Positions 7,157-16,255 of a stretch of 64,000 nt of DNA are shown here, one piece after another; the first letter of the stretch is position 1, and each line of letters begins with the position of its first letter. Made by a program: the position numbers and the translations under genes. The DNA is taken from contig NC_011891.1 in NCBI RefSeq assembly GCF_000022145.1, positions 2,802,001 to 2,866,000 on the forward strand. Direction: 5' to 3'. The notes beneath the pieces were generated by a model. It ran no database searches and was not told the DNA's origin. It was given only the letters and a program-made list of their open reading frames with translations. Source of the DNA: Anaeromyxobacter dehalogenans 2CP-1 (lineage in GTDB: Bacteria; Myxococcota; Myxococcia; Myxococcales; Anaeromyxobacteraceae).

Positions 7157-9079
7157 CTATGGGTTCTGCTTCCAGGGAAGGCCATTAATACACCGGATAT
7201 AGTTCTTCCATGCGCGCTCCATGCACGCGTCGTACTGGGCGTCGTCGCCAGACGTGTACCAATCAGCGCACCTAACCGTAGCCTCTTCGTACTGGACGCG
7301 GCATGGATCCTTGGGCGGACAACCACCGCCACCGCCCCCCGCCCCTCCCCCGGCTCCCGGTCCAGGGTCCGAACTATCTCCTTGACCCGGCCCAGGTTCC
7401 GCGCACCCTCGCGGGCTGTTTTCGCAAGGATCTCCTCCGGTCGGCGCTGGCCACAAGATCCCGATGCCTATGCCGATACCGGTGCCAATTGCAGCACCGA
7501 TCCCTGTCCACCACGGCGGCGGAGGTGCCCAGTATAAGCCTCTCCGGTCGGTGTAGCGCACCGCGTTCTGGCCCGCATACCCGTACCAGTCCACGCCGTA
7601 GCCCGAGTTGAAGAACCCGCGCGAGGCAATCGGGTCCAACTCCAGATACCTTCCCACCCCCGGCAGATACCACCTGTTCCAGTTGTAGTACGGCCCCTGG
7701 AGCCCCAGGCTGCCGAGCAGCCGCTCGTCGTACTGCCCCGGCAGCCGCAGGTTCGTCACGACCGTTCGCCCGGTGGCGGGATCGGGCGTCATCGTCTCGC
7801 TGACTTCCCCATAGGGCTTCGTGGCCGCGGACCAGACCGTGACTCCCTCTGGGCTCGATAGCGCCCGAGGCATGCCGATGTGGTCCAGGTGGAAGTAGTA
7901 CGGTCTGGGAGCCGCCTGCGATGGCGTGTACTCGAGCTGCGCGAGGGGCCGTCCATCCAGCCAAACGTACTCCCGCAGCGGCATCCACGGCCGCGACGGA
8001 TCGTTCGTGAACACCAGCTCAGACAGCAGCTCGCCTGCCGGGCCGAACACGAAGTGCGTCCACTGCCCCGTGACAGCGACCCAGCGCGCGATGCGCCGCC
8101 CTTGAGCGTCGTACTTGAATCGAGCCGTCGGCTCGGTCACGTCCGAGTCGCGCGCACACGAGATTCCATCGCCTCCCGAGTTGACGCCGGCGCCGACGAG
8201 CGTCAGGCGGCCCAGCGGGTCGTGCCGAAGGCACATGACCGCGTGCGCCTGACCGTCCGAGTACGCGGCGATCGAGCTGACGTTGGTTTGCCAATCGTAG
8301 TCATAGGCATGGGTGAGCGCGAAGCCAGACGCACCTGGAACGCCGGAGTCGCGGATGCGATCCGTGACAACCGGCGACGACGTGTACTGACTCGAGGAGG
8401 CGTACCGATGCGTCAGATCGGAACCCGGGCCGAATCCCGGGCTGAAGCCGATCAGCCGGTCGCGAAAGTCATAGGCAAATCGCGAGGAGCTGCCGCCGTC
8501 CTGGACCATGCTGACGTCGCCGCTCGCCGTCATCATGTAGTCGAGCGCAAGCGGGCCGCTACGGATCGACGCGGGCTCGTACCGGAGGTTGACGGTCTGG
8601 CTGAAGCTCTGGCCATTCCCGAACACGAAGGCCTTCAGCGGACCGCCGGGCCACCTCGAGATCGCATCCGCGAACACGATCGTGCCGTCGGAGGTGCTCA
8701 ACTTCCGAATCTCGCGCGACGCGGGATCGCGGTCTGCCTTCACGACGAGTCCTGACGGGTACGTCACTGTCTCGACGTACCCATCCACATCGTAGCCGTA
8801 CTCCGTCACGATTGGCGCGCCGCCGTCTACCTGCGTAGCGACCACGCGGCTCTGCCGCCCGGCGGCGTCGTAGTCGATCTCGACGACGCGATCCGGCTCA
8901 ACGGTGGTGGTGAGGAGGCCAGCGTGGCCGCGCTCGTCGTACCGGTGCTCGTACGAGACCTGCTTGTCATCCCAGGTGTCGCTCGCAGCCACGGTCCTCA
9001 CGCGGTCGAGACCATCGTACGAGTACGTCACGACCACGTGATCGGTCGTGCGCTGGAGCAGGTTGCCGCGGGCATCGTA
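7157..9079 (-). pseudogene. Main Rhs/YD-repeat gene, 3' part with core and variable tip
   Basis: The final 640 codons of the main Rhs gene, separated from the 5' part by the IS66 element. It has YD repeats from AYDARGNLLQRTTD onward (YSYDGLDRV, KYDAQGRRIA). Then comes the Rhs core (DHIGMPRALSSPEG, GQYDERLLGSLGLQGPYYNW, GRYLELDPIA), then a tip of about 130 residues. The tip has a glycine-zipper segment (GIGAAIGTGIGIGIGIL), a Gly/Pro linker and a Cys-containing end (CPPKDPCRV, DACMERAWKNYIRC). No known toxin motif is seen. The frame stays open upstream to a GTG at 9154 inside the IS, so a truncated product is conceivable, but it would lack signal peptide and N-terminal shell. Confidence 0.8.
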
Positions 9080-9168
9080 GGCGAAGCGTATCCGCCCGAC
9101 GACGGGCGTCTTGCGACGGTAGACTGCTGAACGCTGTATCCGCCGTACGGTCACCGCGAGAGAACGGC

Positions 9169-9633
9169 ATGCCCCAGGTCGATTCGCTGCTCAGGTCGGA
9201 CATCCTCGCTTCTGTTGGAGGGTTTCGAGCACCCGCATCGGAGCCGATCTGGGCGGACAGTGGTGAGCCCACGACAGGAGGTGCTCAGCTTTTCTTCTAC
9301 GTGACGCGAGCCAAGCACCACTTCGCCTCGCTGGGAGTCTTCTGGGTCCACGCGCTGTTCAACTTCCTTGAGGATCGGTTGGAAACCGAGGCCCTCGTCC
9401 AAGTGGCGACTCGCAGCTTATGTCACGAGGTGACGCCCGCCGAGGTTGTCGACGCGCTTCAAAGTCGGATGGGCCGTCCGCTGGAAAATACCGAACGCGC
9501 CACGATGCTCATGACGGGCGGAAGAGCTCTGCGCGTGTTTTCGATGCTCGTCTCCGAAGTGTGGTGGGCCGGCCTGGTCGAGGCCGAGGGTGCGTGCGTA
9601 GCCGTGTTCCTCGATTCGACGTCGAAGCAGTAG
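9169..9633 (+). CDS. Passenger protein of unknown function inside IS66 element
   Basis: A 154-residue protein lying inside the IS66 terminal repeats, convergent with tnpC (70 bases between stops). Features that can be seen are a hydrophobic stretch ASLGVFWVHALFNFLEDRLE, then SLCHEVTPAEVVDALQSRMG, and an aromatic end (MLVSEVWWAGLVEAEGAC). No signal peptide and no known motif. The ribosome site is weak (GAGAG). Normal IS66 elements carry only tnpA, tnpB and tnpC, so this looks like a passenger gene. I do not recognise it; it could also be a chance open frame, although its residue composition looks protein-like. Confidence 0.5.
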   Translation: MPQVDSLLRSDILASVGGFRAPASEPIWADSGEPTTGGAQLFFYVTRAKHHFASLGVFWVHALFNFLEDRLETEALVQVATRSLCHEVTPAEVVDALQSRMGRPLENTERATMLMTGGRALRVFSMLVSEVWWAGLVEAEGACVAVFLDSTSKQ

Positions 9634-9702
9634 CCGGCAACTCTGCGCGTCGCAGGCATCGCCGCCCTTCTCCCGCTGCGTTCGAGTTCGCCGCCGACCC
9701 GC

Positions 9703-11166
9703 TCAGGCCGACGGCTCGGGTCTGGGTGGCGTCCAGTTGTGCGGCAGGAGCTCGTCGATCCGCGACGCCGGATGCGTCTGCACGCGGAGGAGGACGTCGG
9801 CGAGGTAGTCGACCGGGTTGATGCCGTTCGCCTCGCACGTCGCGATGAGCGAGTACAGGCCGGCCAGGTTCTCGCCCGCCGCGTCCGTTCCAACAAACAG
9901 GAAGTTCTTCCGTCCGAGGGCGCAGACGCGCAGCGCGCCCTCGCTCGCGTTGTTGTCGATGGGTAGATGGGGATCGGTGAGGAAGAGCGTCAGCTCGTTC
10001 CACTGGCCAAGCGCGTAACCGATCGCGACGCCGATCGGCGAGCGTGGCGGATGCCGCCCCTGCACGGCATCGAGCCACGCCCTGATCTCGTCGATGACGA
10101 CGCGGCTGCGCGTCTGCCGCATCGCGAGGTGCTCCGGAGTGCCGAGCAGATCCGCGTCGAGCGCAGCGCGCTCGATCTTGTACAGCTCGAGGATGAGCTC
10201 CATCGCGTGCTTGGCGGCCGCTGTCGCGGTCGACTGGGCGTCGAAGAACTTCCTGCGAGCGTGGGCCCAGCAGCCGGCGCGTTCGCGTCCGCCCGGCAGC
10301 GTCACCTTGTTGTAGCCCTCGTACCCGTCGACGAGCAGCTTGCCGATCGTGCCTTCAAGCACGCGGACCGGAGTCTCGCCCGATCGGCTGCGGGAGAAGA
10401 CGTACGCGATCAGCTCACGCTCCGCTTCGTCGCGCGCGATGAAGCTCCAGATCCAGGCGGTGCGCGTCTTCCCCTTCGCCTGCACGCGATGCGTCGTCTC
10501 GTCCGCGAGCACGATCTCCTTCTCGGCGACGAGATGCAGGAGCCGCTCGTAGAGGGGGTCCACCAGCTCCGCGGTTCGGTGGAAGAGATCGCCGAGGGTC
10601 GAGTCGTTCACCTCGACTCCGGTGCGCCGGTACGCCTTCGCCTGGCGGTAGAGCGGGAGTGAGTCGGCGCACTTCGAGACTGCCACCTGCGCCATGAACG
10701 TCGGGCCGAAGCGCGTCTTGTCGAACACCTTCGCCGGCCCGTCGGCGGTGATGATGGTCTCGCCGCACCGGCAGCGGACCTTCTTCTGCACGTGGAGCTG
10801 CCGCTCGATGCGCGCGGGGACGAGCTCGTACAACTCCGTCACCTTGCCTTCGCCGAGCGGCGTGAACTCGTGGCCTCCGCACTTCGGGCACGACTTCTGG
10901 TCTTCGCGGACCTCGTGAACGATCTTGCGAGCGACGAGCTGCCGCTTCTTCTCGGCGTTCTCACGCCGCTTCTGCTGGGCGGCGATCCGCTCGGCCTCGG
11001 CGTGCGCCGGATCGCGGATCGCCTCGGAGATCGGCGGCATCTTCTCGGAGCGCGCGCCGAACTGGTGGCGCTGCAGCTTCTCGAGCGTCGCTTCGACCTG
11101 CGCGAGCCGGGCCTCGAGCGCTTCGGCTCGCTCGCGCCACTCGCAACGATGATCGTCGCCGCCCAT
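9703..11166 (-). CDS. tnpC: IS66-family transposase TnpC
   Basis: A 487-residue DDE transposase. The N-terminus has a leucine-rich coil (ALEARLAQVEATLEKLQRHQ) followed by FGARSEKMP, both typical of IS66. A zinc-binding region follows (CPKCGGHEF and CRCGETI). The catalytic residues are visible in VLADETTHRV, LVDGYEGYNKV and NNASEGALRV. The C-terminal part has the GRKNFLFVGTDAAGENLAGL element and the YLADVL tail seen in the family. Full length with no visible damage. It follows tnpB by 13 bases. Confidence 0.95.
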   Translation of the reverse strand: MGGDDHRCEWRERAEALEARLAQVEATLEKLQRHQFGARSEKMPPISEAIRDPAHAEAERIAAQQKRRENAEKKRQLVARKIVHEVREDQKSCPKCGGHEFTPLGEGKVTELYELVPARIERQLHVQKKVRCRCGETIITADGPAKVFDKTRFGPTFMAQVAVSKCADSLPLYRQAKAYRRTGVEVNDSTLGDLFHRTAELVDPLYERLLHLVAEKEIVLADETTHRVQAKGKTRTAWIWSFIARDEAERELIAYVFSRSRSGETPVRVLEGTIGKLLVDGYEGYNKVTLPGGRERAGCWAHARRKFFDAQSTATAAAKHAMELILELYKIERAALDADLLGTPEHLAMRQTRSRVVIDEIRAWLDAVQGRHPPRSPIGVAIGYALGQWNELTLFLTDPHLPIDNNASEGALRVCALGRKNFLFVGTDAAGENLAGLYSLIATCEANGINPVDYLADVLLRVQTHPASRIDELLPHNWTPPRPEPSA

Positions 11167-11179
11167 CGGCGACTGTAGA

Positions 11180-11578
11180 TCACGCCGGAGCGGGCTTGTC
11201 CATGGGACGAGCGGCCTGAGGATCCGACTGGGACGGCTGCCAGTGCTCAGGCCGGCGGACGCGTCCGAAGTCGATGCCGTCGAGGAGCATCGCGAGCTGT
11301 GTCGCGTCGATCTCGACGGCCATCGTCGATGGATCCATGTGGGGCAGCTTGAACTGCCCGCGCTCGAGCCGCTTGTACACCAAGACGAACCCGCCCTTGT
11401 CCCACGTCAGGATCTTCACGCGGTCCCACCGCCGCGAGACGAAGACGAACAGGTGGCCCGAGTACGCGTCCTTCGCGAGCTCGTTCTGCACGATCGCGTG
11501 AAGGCCATCGATCGACTTGCGCATGTCGATCGGCGTCGAGCCGATGTAGATGCGCACCGAGCGCGGGATGGTGATCAC
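11180..11578 (-). CDS. tnpB: IS66 accessory protein TnpB
   Basis: A 132-residue protein of the IS66 Orf2 family. The signature is clear: PIDMRKSIDGL near the start, then GHLFVFVSRRWDRVKILTWD and GFVLVYKRLERGQF. TnpB is required together with TnpA and TnpC for IS66 transposition; its biochemical role is poorly known. The start overlaps the tnpA stop by four bases (ATGA), which indicates translational coupling, as is usual in this family. Confidence 0.95.
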   Translation of the reverse strand: MITIPRSVRIYIGSTPIDMRKSIDGLHAIVQNELAKDAYSGHLFVFVSRRWDRVKILTWDKGGFVLVYKRLERGQFKLPHMDPSTMAVEIDATQLAMLLDGIDFGRVRRPEHWQPSQSDPQAARPMDKPAPA

Positions 11579-12009
11579 GACGCGAGCGCAGCGGCGAGGG
11601 CGCGGACGTACGCGAGGTCGGTGCCGGCGGTGAAGCGGAGGCGGGCACCGGACGGGAAGAGCAGCTCCAGGGCGGCGTCCGCGGCGACCGCTGCGGCCGT
11701 GTCTTGCCGCGCCTTAGGCGCGGACGCTACCACGCGCACCGGCACGAGACGCGAGCCCTCTGGAGCGGCGCGACGCTCAGGTACTTGATCTGAGCGCTCC
11801 GGCGCCTGCGAGACGAGCGGTCGCGACTCTTTGCGCAGGCGGTAGATCCAGTAACGCAAGTTGCTGAGCGGGATTCCTCGCTCCGTCGCGAACTCGCGCT
11901 GCGGGAGATCGCACGACTCGAAGTCGGCGACGAGCTTGGTCCAGCGGCTTCTGTCCTGGTCGGCCATGAGGTCCTCCGCGAGAGAAGCGCGGAGGATCTC
12001 GTCGCTCAT
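11575..12009 (-). CDS. tnpA: IS66 accessory protein TnpA
   Basis: A 144-residue protein with the helix-turn-helix of IS66 TnpA: WTKLVADFESCDLPQREFAT followed by RGIPLSNLRYWIYRLRKE. The C-terminal half is variable and ends in a short hydrophobic element (ALELLFPSGARLRF) seen in many TnpA proteins. The ATG at 12009 lies only 35 bases inside the right end of the element, so the promoter must overlap the terminal repeat or lie in the Rhs gene. Confidence 0.9.
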   Translation of the reverse strand: MSDEILRASLAEDLMADQDRSRWTKLVADFESCDLPQREFATERGIPLSNLRYWIYRLRKESRPLVSQAPERSDQVPERRAAPEGSRLVPVRVVASAPKARQDTAAAVAADAALELLFPSGARLRFTAGTDLAYVRALAAALAS

Positions 12010-12044
12010 GGGCGCGCGCTACACGTCCAGCGCCGGGCGGTTAC

Positions 12045-15000
12045 GGCGAAGCGGAGCACGCCTCCCCGGTGCGTCTCGGTCCACAACTCGATGAGGCGTC
12101 CGAAGTCGTCATAGCCGTACGTCGTCCGCTGCCCCTTCCCATCCGTCACAGTCGAAAGGGAGTCCTGGTAGTCCTGGAACTGGTACGCAGCCACGAGCGC
12201 TTGGACTGGCACTCCGGACGCATCCATCCCCGACTGCTCGATGGATGCGATACGGCGTAGCGGATCCGGGTGGAAGACCGTCTTCCGACCATCCTCGTCC
12301 GACGCGCTCTCGAGGAACCCCGACGCACCGTACGCCCATGTGCGCCTTGCCTCGGGGCGCGCGGGATTCGCTTGCATGACGACGCGATGGCGGACGTCGT
12401 ACTCACGGTCCTGCTGCCACGTGACGAGGCCGTTCGCGTCGCGACGCTCGACGTGGATCGGGTTGCCGGCCGGATCGTATCGGGTGCTCTCGCTCCACGC
12501 GACCACAGGCATTGCGCCGGGTTCATCCGGATCGCGGTCGAGATACTCCGTCAACTCCACGCGTCCGCGCAGATCGTAGCCCGTCCGAATCGTCGATCCG
12601 CTCGAGTCGATGACCAAACGGGGCAGCGAGCCGTCGTAGAACCGGGTCTCGACCTGCCGGCCTGCGTGCAACGCAAACCGCGTGCGTCCGCGGACGTCCT
12701 TGATCAGGACAGTGGTGGTCCCATTCGGCGCGACAACGGTGTAAGGACCGAACGCGTCGTAGTCGAATGCGGTGATCAACGGCGGCGAGCCAGGGCTCGC
12801 GTAGCGCTTCACCTCATGGAGGCGCCCGCGACGCACGAGCGTCGCGTCGTCCGGCCAGTACGTTCGTTCCTCCAAGGGCACCACGTCGGATATGCTCGGC
12901 CGGTCGAGGTTGACGGGACCGATGCTTCCGATGAGCCGACCACGCGGATCATACGAATTGAAGGTGGCGTGGCGCTCCAGTACTGGACTCCCGTCAGCCG
13001 CGCGCGTGTACCCTGTCGAGAGGCGCCGGCATGCGACGGACCCCGCGGGCAACGGCGTTCCCGTGCATTGGTAGCCCACGGGGTCGAGGGGCGACGTTGC
13101 CTGGGTGTAATCCACCGTCTCCGTCGCGTAGGCGTTTGCTTGCAGGCTGCTCCGCCGGCGCGTCGTGATGACCCGCTCGAGCGGGAGCGTCACACTCGTG
13201 GCGATCTCCTTGACGCTCCCGTAGTCGTACCACTCCTCCGTCGACGCCTTCGGGAGCGGACCATTTGGCGGGCATGCCGCCGCCCCGTCCGCGCTCGCGA
13301 ACCTTGCCGTGTATGCCAACCGACCATCCTCGTCGTATCGCCGGTACGTGACATGGCCTTCCGGATCCGTCTCGCACACGAGCCGACGATCCACCCACTG
13401 GCGCATGGTCGCCGGGCCGCAGGAACAGTTGTCCGACACCGATGTCACGAGACCATCCGGGTCCAGTGTTCGCTGGCCGGTGACGGACGTGGCCCCGAAT
13501 CGCTCAGTGACCTGTGTCATGCCTCCCGATGCGTAGCCGACGCTCACATCCGAGGTCGCGTCGATGACGCCAACCGCTTCACCGTTCGCGGCGTAGGCGA
13601 ACTCCGCAACGGCGACCCCAGCCTCGTTCACCACGGCATGCAACAGGCCGTCAGCTCCATAGACGTACGTCCGAATCGGATTGCCATCGGCGTCCTGCAC
13701 ATGGCCGAGGTCCGAATCTTGATAGCCGTAGGTCGCGTACGTTTGGCCATCGTATCGGAGCTCCCGAACGAGCCCTTCGCTACAGGCGTTCGCCGACCGA
13801 AGCTCCAGAGAGTGCCCAAGGTCGTCGGACAGCCCGATGAGGATGCCGCCCGGCCTGTCGTAGGACAAATAGGTCACGTTGCCATACGGGTCGACCTTCT
13901 CGACGAGCCGGGCTGCGCCTCCCTCCCGCGGGTCGACGCATGTCCTGTCCAGCGATCCACAGGAATCGCAGACGGTCGCGAACCTCAGCTCCGTTCCGTC
14001 GACCATGAAGACGGTCCAAGTCGAGTTTGGACGCCGCACCAGCACGTTCGGATTGTCGGAACGCGTCACCGCAGTGTCACCCCTGCGAAAGACCTCCCAT
14101 ACCTCCGTCCCGTCGACGGACGTCACGTTCCCGGATCGGCGGAAGACGAGTGCGGACTGAATCCCCCGGACAACGGTGCAATACTCACCCAAGCACGAGA
14201 GGGTCGCCTCCCAGTCATGGTGCCATCCCCTGCCAAACACTCCGACCGGACCGCCCCACAGGGACGCGTCCGCGCTCGAGTAGGTCCGCGTGATGCCGAG
14301 GTTGACCACTGCGCTCACGGAGAAGTCCGTGAACGGTTCCGTCACGGCGCTTCTGGTCGCCAGCAGGATCGGGTCAGCCCCGGCAACCCCTCCGAGGCAA
14401 TTGGGAGGCTTCGGGGACGGTCCTGCGCCTGGCGGCGGAGGAGGAAGCGGGGGCCCCGGCGGCGGTTCGGGCGCACAGCCCTCATCTGCCAGTCCATTGC
14501 AGTTCTCGTCCGTGCCGTTACCGCAGACCTCCAGCGCGTCCGCCTTGAAGGGATCGCACGTGGCGACCGTCGCAGGGTTGCACGATCGCGACGAGCAGGC
14601 CGCAGTGCACGTGCATGGTGGCTCCCCGATCGTGCATCCTTCGTCGATGCAACCATCGAAGTCGTCGTCTATGCCATTCCCTGAGTCATCGGCGGCGCAC
14701 AGGTCCTGCGGCGACCCGATCTCCGTGCAGGAGGCGGCGCTCGAGTCGCCGTCGCACACGCATGCGCTCGGGTCTGGATAGAAGGCACAGTACCCTGAGC
14801 AACTCGTCTCGACCCAGCAATCCGAACTCTCGCCATAATGGCGATCGCAAATGACCGGCCCGGCAGGCTGCTGAGTCCCACAATAGTACCGCTGACTCAG
14901 GATGCATGTATGGGTGTCCGTCATCAATGAATGCCGACACAGGGCCGCGTCCTGCCCGAACCACCACTTCTTGTAGGTCTTGCTGTTGCACGCGGGGGCC

Positions 15001-15062
15001 TGCGCTGACGCAGAACCTGCCACAACCAGCAGCGCACACGTGACGAGAAGGCGCTTACCCAT
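12045..15062 (-). pseudogene. Main Rhs/YD-repeat gene, 5' part with signal peptide
   Basis: The first 1,006 codons of the main Rhs gene. The ATG at 15062 has GGAG four bases upstream and starts a Sec signal peptide (MGKRLLVTCALLVVAGSASA). Next is a Cys-rich segment with two MopE-like metal-binding motifs (GNGIDDDFDGCIDEGC and GNGTDENCNGLADEGC), then a Pro-rich linker. A DUF6531-like entry to the Rhs shell follows (RTYSSADASLWG, GRGWHHDWE), then many YD repeats up to GYDDFGRLIE. The frame runs 39 more bases into the IS66 end and stops at 12006. There is no PAAR or VgrG part, so export by Sec rather than a type VI system is likely. The IS3 element 27 bp upstream has probably removed the native promoter. 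Confidence 0.8.
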
Positions 15063-15152
15063 GGAAGCTCCAGGACGGGCGAGCATGCCTGACCTGCCCC
15101 CCGAAAACTGGACGGTTCTTAGCGTGAGTCCTCTACTGGCAGTGGAGGACGG

Positions 15153-15419
15153 ATGCGGAAGAGTAAGTTCACCGAGGAGCAGATCATCAAGGTGCTGAAG
15201 GAGGTCGATGCCGGGGCCAAGGTCCAGGACGTCGTCCGCCGGCTCGGGATCACCGAGACCACCTTCTACCGGTGGAAGTCGAAGTACGGCGGGCTCGAGG
15301 TCAGCGACGCGAAGCGGCTTCGTGCGCTCGAGGACGAGAACCGGAAACTGAAGACGCTCGTGGCGGACCTCACGCTCGACAAGCAGGCGCTGCAGCACCT
15401 TCTCGGAAAAAAATGGTAG
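15153..15419 (+). CDS. IS3-family transposase OrfA
   Basis: An 88-residue protein with the HTH_Tnp_1 domain (FTEEQIIKVLKEVDAG, then VRRLGITETTFYRWKSKYGG) and a leucine-zipper coil (LRALEDENRKLKTLVADLTL). It binds the element ends and directs the fused OrfAB product. It ends at TAG just after an A7 run that serves as the frameshift site into OrfB. Confidence 0.95.
   Translation: MRKSKFTEEQIIKVLKEVDAGAKVQDVVRRLGITETTFYRWKSKYGGLEVSDAKRLRALEDENRKLKTLVADLTLDKQALQHLLGKKW
15407..15413 (+). other. Programmed -1 frameshift site (A AAA AAA)
   Basis: Seven A residues placed so that two AAA codons in the OrfA frame follow the A of GGA. This is the classic slippery heptamer of IS3 elements. A slip of one base back moves the ribosome into the OrfB frame, which opens at ATG 15413 and lets OrfA-OrfB be made as one transposase. 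Confidence 0.8.
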
Positions 15420-16255
15420 GGCCCGTCGCGCTCCGCCTCGGTGTCGAAGAGATCCGGGCGGAGTTCGCGATGAAGAAGCGGCGGGCCTGCCGCGTCGTCG
15501 GACTCGCGCCGGCGACCTACTATTACCGCGCGCGTCGCCCGGAGCGGGTCGACCTCCGGGAGAAGCTGAAGGCGTTCGCCGCCGAGCGGCCGCGCTGGGG
15601 CTACCGGCGCCTCCACGTCCTGCTGAAGCGCGAGGGTCACGCGGTGAACCACAAGCTCGTCTTCCGCCTCTACCGCGCGGAAGGCCTGGCAGTCAGGCGA
15701 AAGAAGCGCAAACGCATCGCTGCGTCGGTCCGGGTTCTCCCGCCACCGCCGACGCGGCCGCGCCAGCAGTGGACGATGGACTTCACCCAGGACTCGCTCG
15801 CGAGCGGGCGCCAGTTCAGGACGCTCAACGTGATCGACACCTTCACTCGCGAGTGCGTCGTCATCGAGGTCGACCACTCGCTGCCGGGCGCCCGGGTCGT
15901 CCGCGTCCTCGAGCGCCTCGTCGAGCTCTGCGGGAAGCCCGAGGTGATCCGGGTCGACAACGGCACCGAGTTCACGAGCCACGTCGTCGACGCGTGGGCG
16001 TACGAGAACGGCATCAAACTCGACTTCATCCGCCCGGGCAAGCCGACCGAGAACGGGCACATCGAGAGTTTCAACGGGAAGTTCAGGGACGAGTGCCTGA
16101 ACGAGAACTGGTTCATCAGCCTCGACGACGCGCGCAGGAAGATCGAGGCGTACCGAGTCGACTACAACCAGGTCCGGCCGCACAGCTCGCTGGACAATCA
16201 GACGCCAAACGAGTTTGCTCGCAGTCTCGCCGGGCTCACGAAGCTAGCCGTCTAA
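15413..16255 (+). CDS. IS3-family transposase OrfB (integrase core)
   Basis: A 280-residue rve-type integrase core. It has the HTH_21 region (ERPRWGYRRLHVLLKREG), then the DDE residues in QQWTMDFTQDSL, VIRVDNGTEFTS and NGHIESFNGKFRDECLNE, and the closing IEAYRVDYNQVRPHSSL. This region is full length and undamaged. It is normally made as the C-terminal part of OrfAB after the -1 shift at 15407-15413; the ATG at 15413 might also start OrfB alone. Confidence 0.95.
   Translation: MVGPVALRLGVEEIRAEFAMKKRRACRVVGLAPATYYYRARRPERVDLREKLKAFAAERPRWGYRRLHVLLKREGHAVNHKLVFRLYRAEGLAVRRKKRKRIAASVRVLPPPPTRPRQQWTMDFTQDSLASGRQFRTLNVIDTFTRECVVIEVDHSLPGARVVRVLERLVELCGKPEVIRVDNGTEFTSHVVDAWAYENGIKLDFIRPGKPTENGHIESFNGKFRDECLNENWFISLDDARRKIEAYRVDYNQVRPHSSLDNQTPNEFARSLAGLTKLAV

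Larger units (their letters stand above)
9088..12044 (-). mobile_element. IS66-family element with passenger gene, inserted in Rhs
   Basis: A 2,957-bp element. The left end reads GTATCCGCCCGACGACGGGC. The right end read inward is GTAACCGCCCGGCGCTGGAC. They match at about 15 of the first 20 positions, and both start with the GTA typical of IS66. The 8-bp duplication GGCGAAGC flanks it (9080-9087 and 12045-12052). It contains tnpA, tnpB and tnpC on the minus strand and, between tnpC and the left end, a plus-strand gene of 154 codons. Excision with one repeat restores the Rhs frame (GVLRFA joined to YDARGN). Confidence 0.9.

Noticed and set aside
9630-9640. GTAGCCGG near 9630 as the left end of the IS66 element
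   Set aside because: It matches the right end poorly after eight bases and is not flanked by a target duplication; GTATCCGCCCG at 9088 matches far better and has the exact 8-bp repeat.
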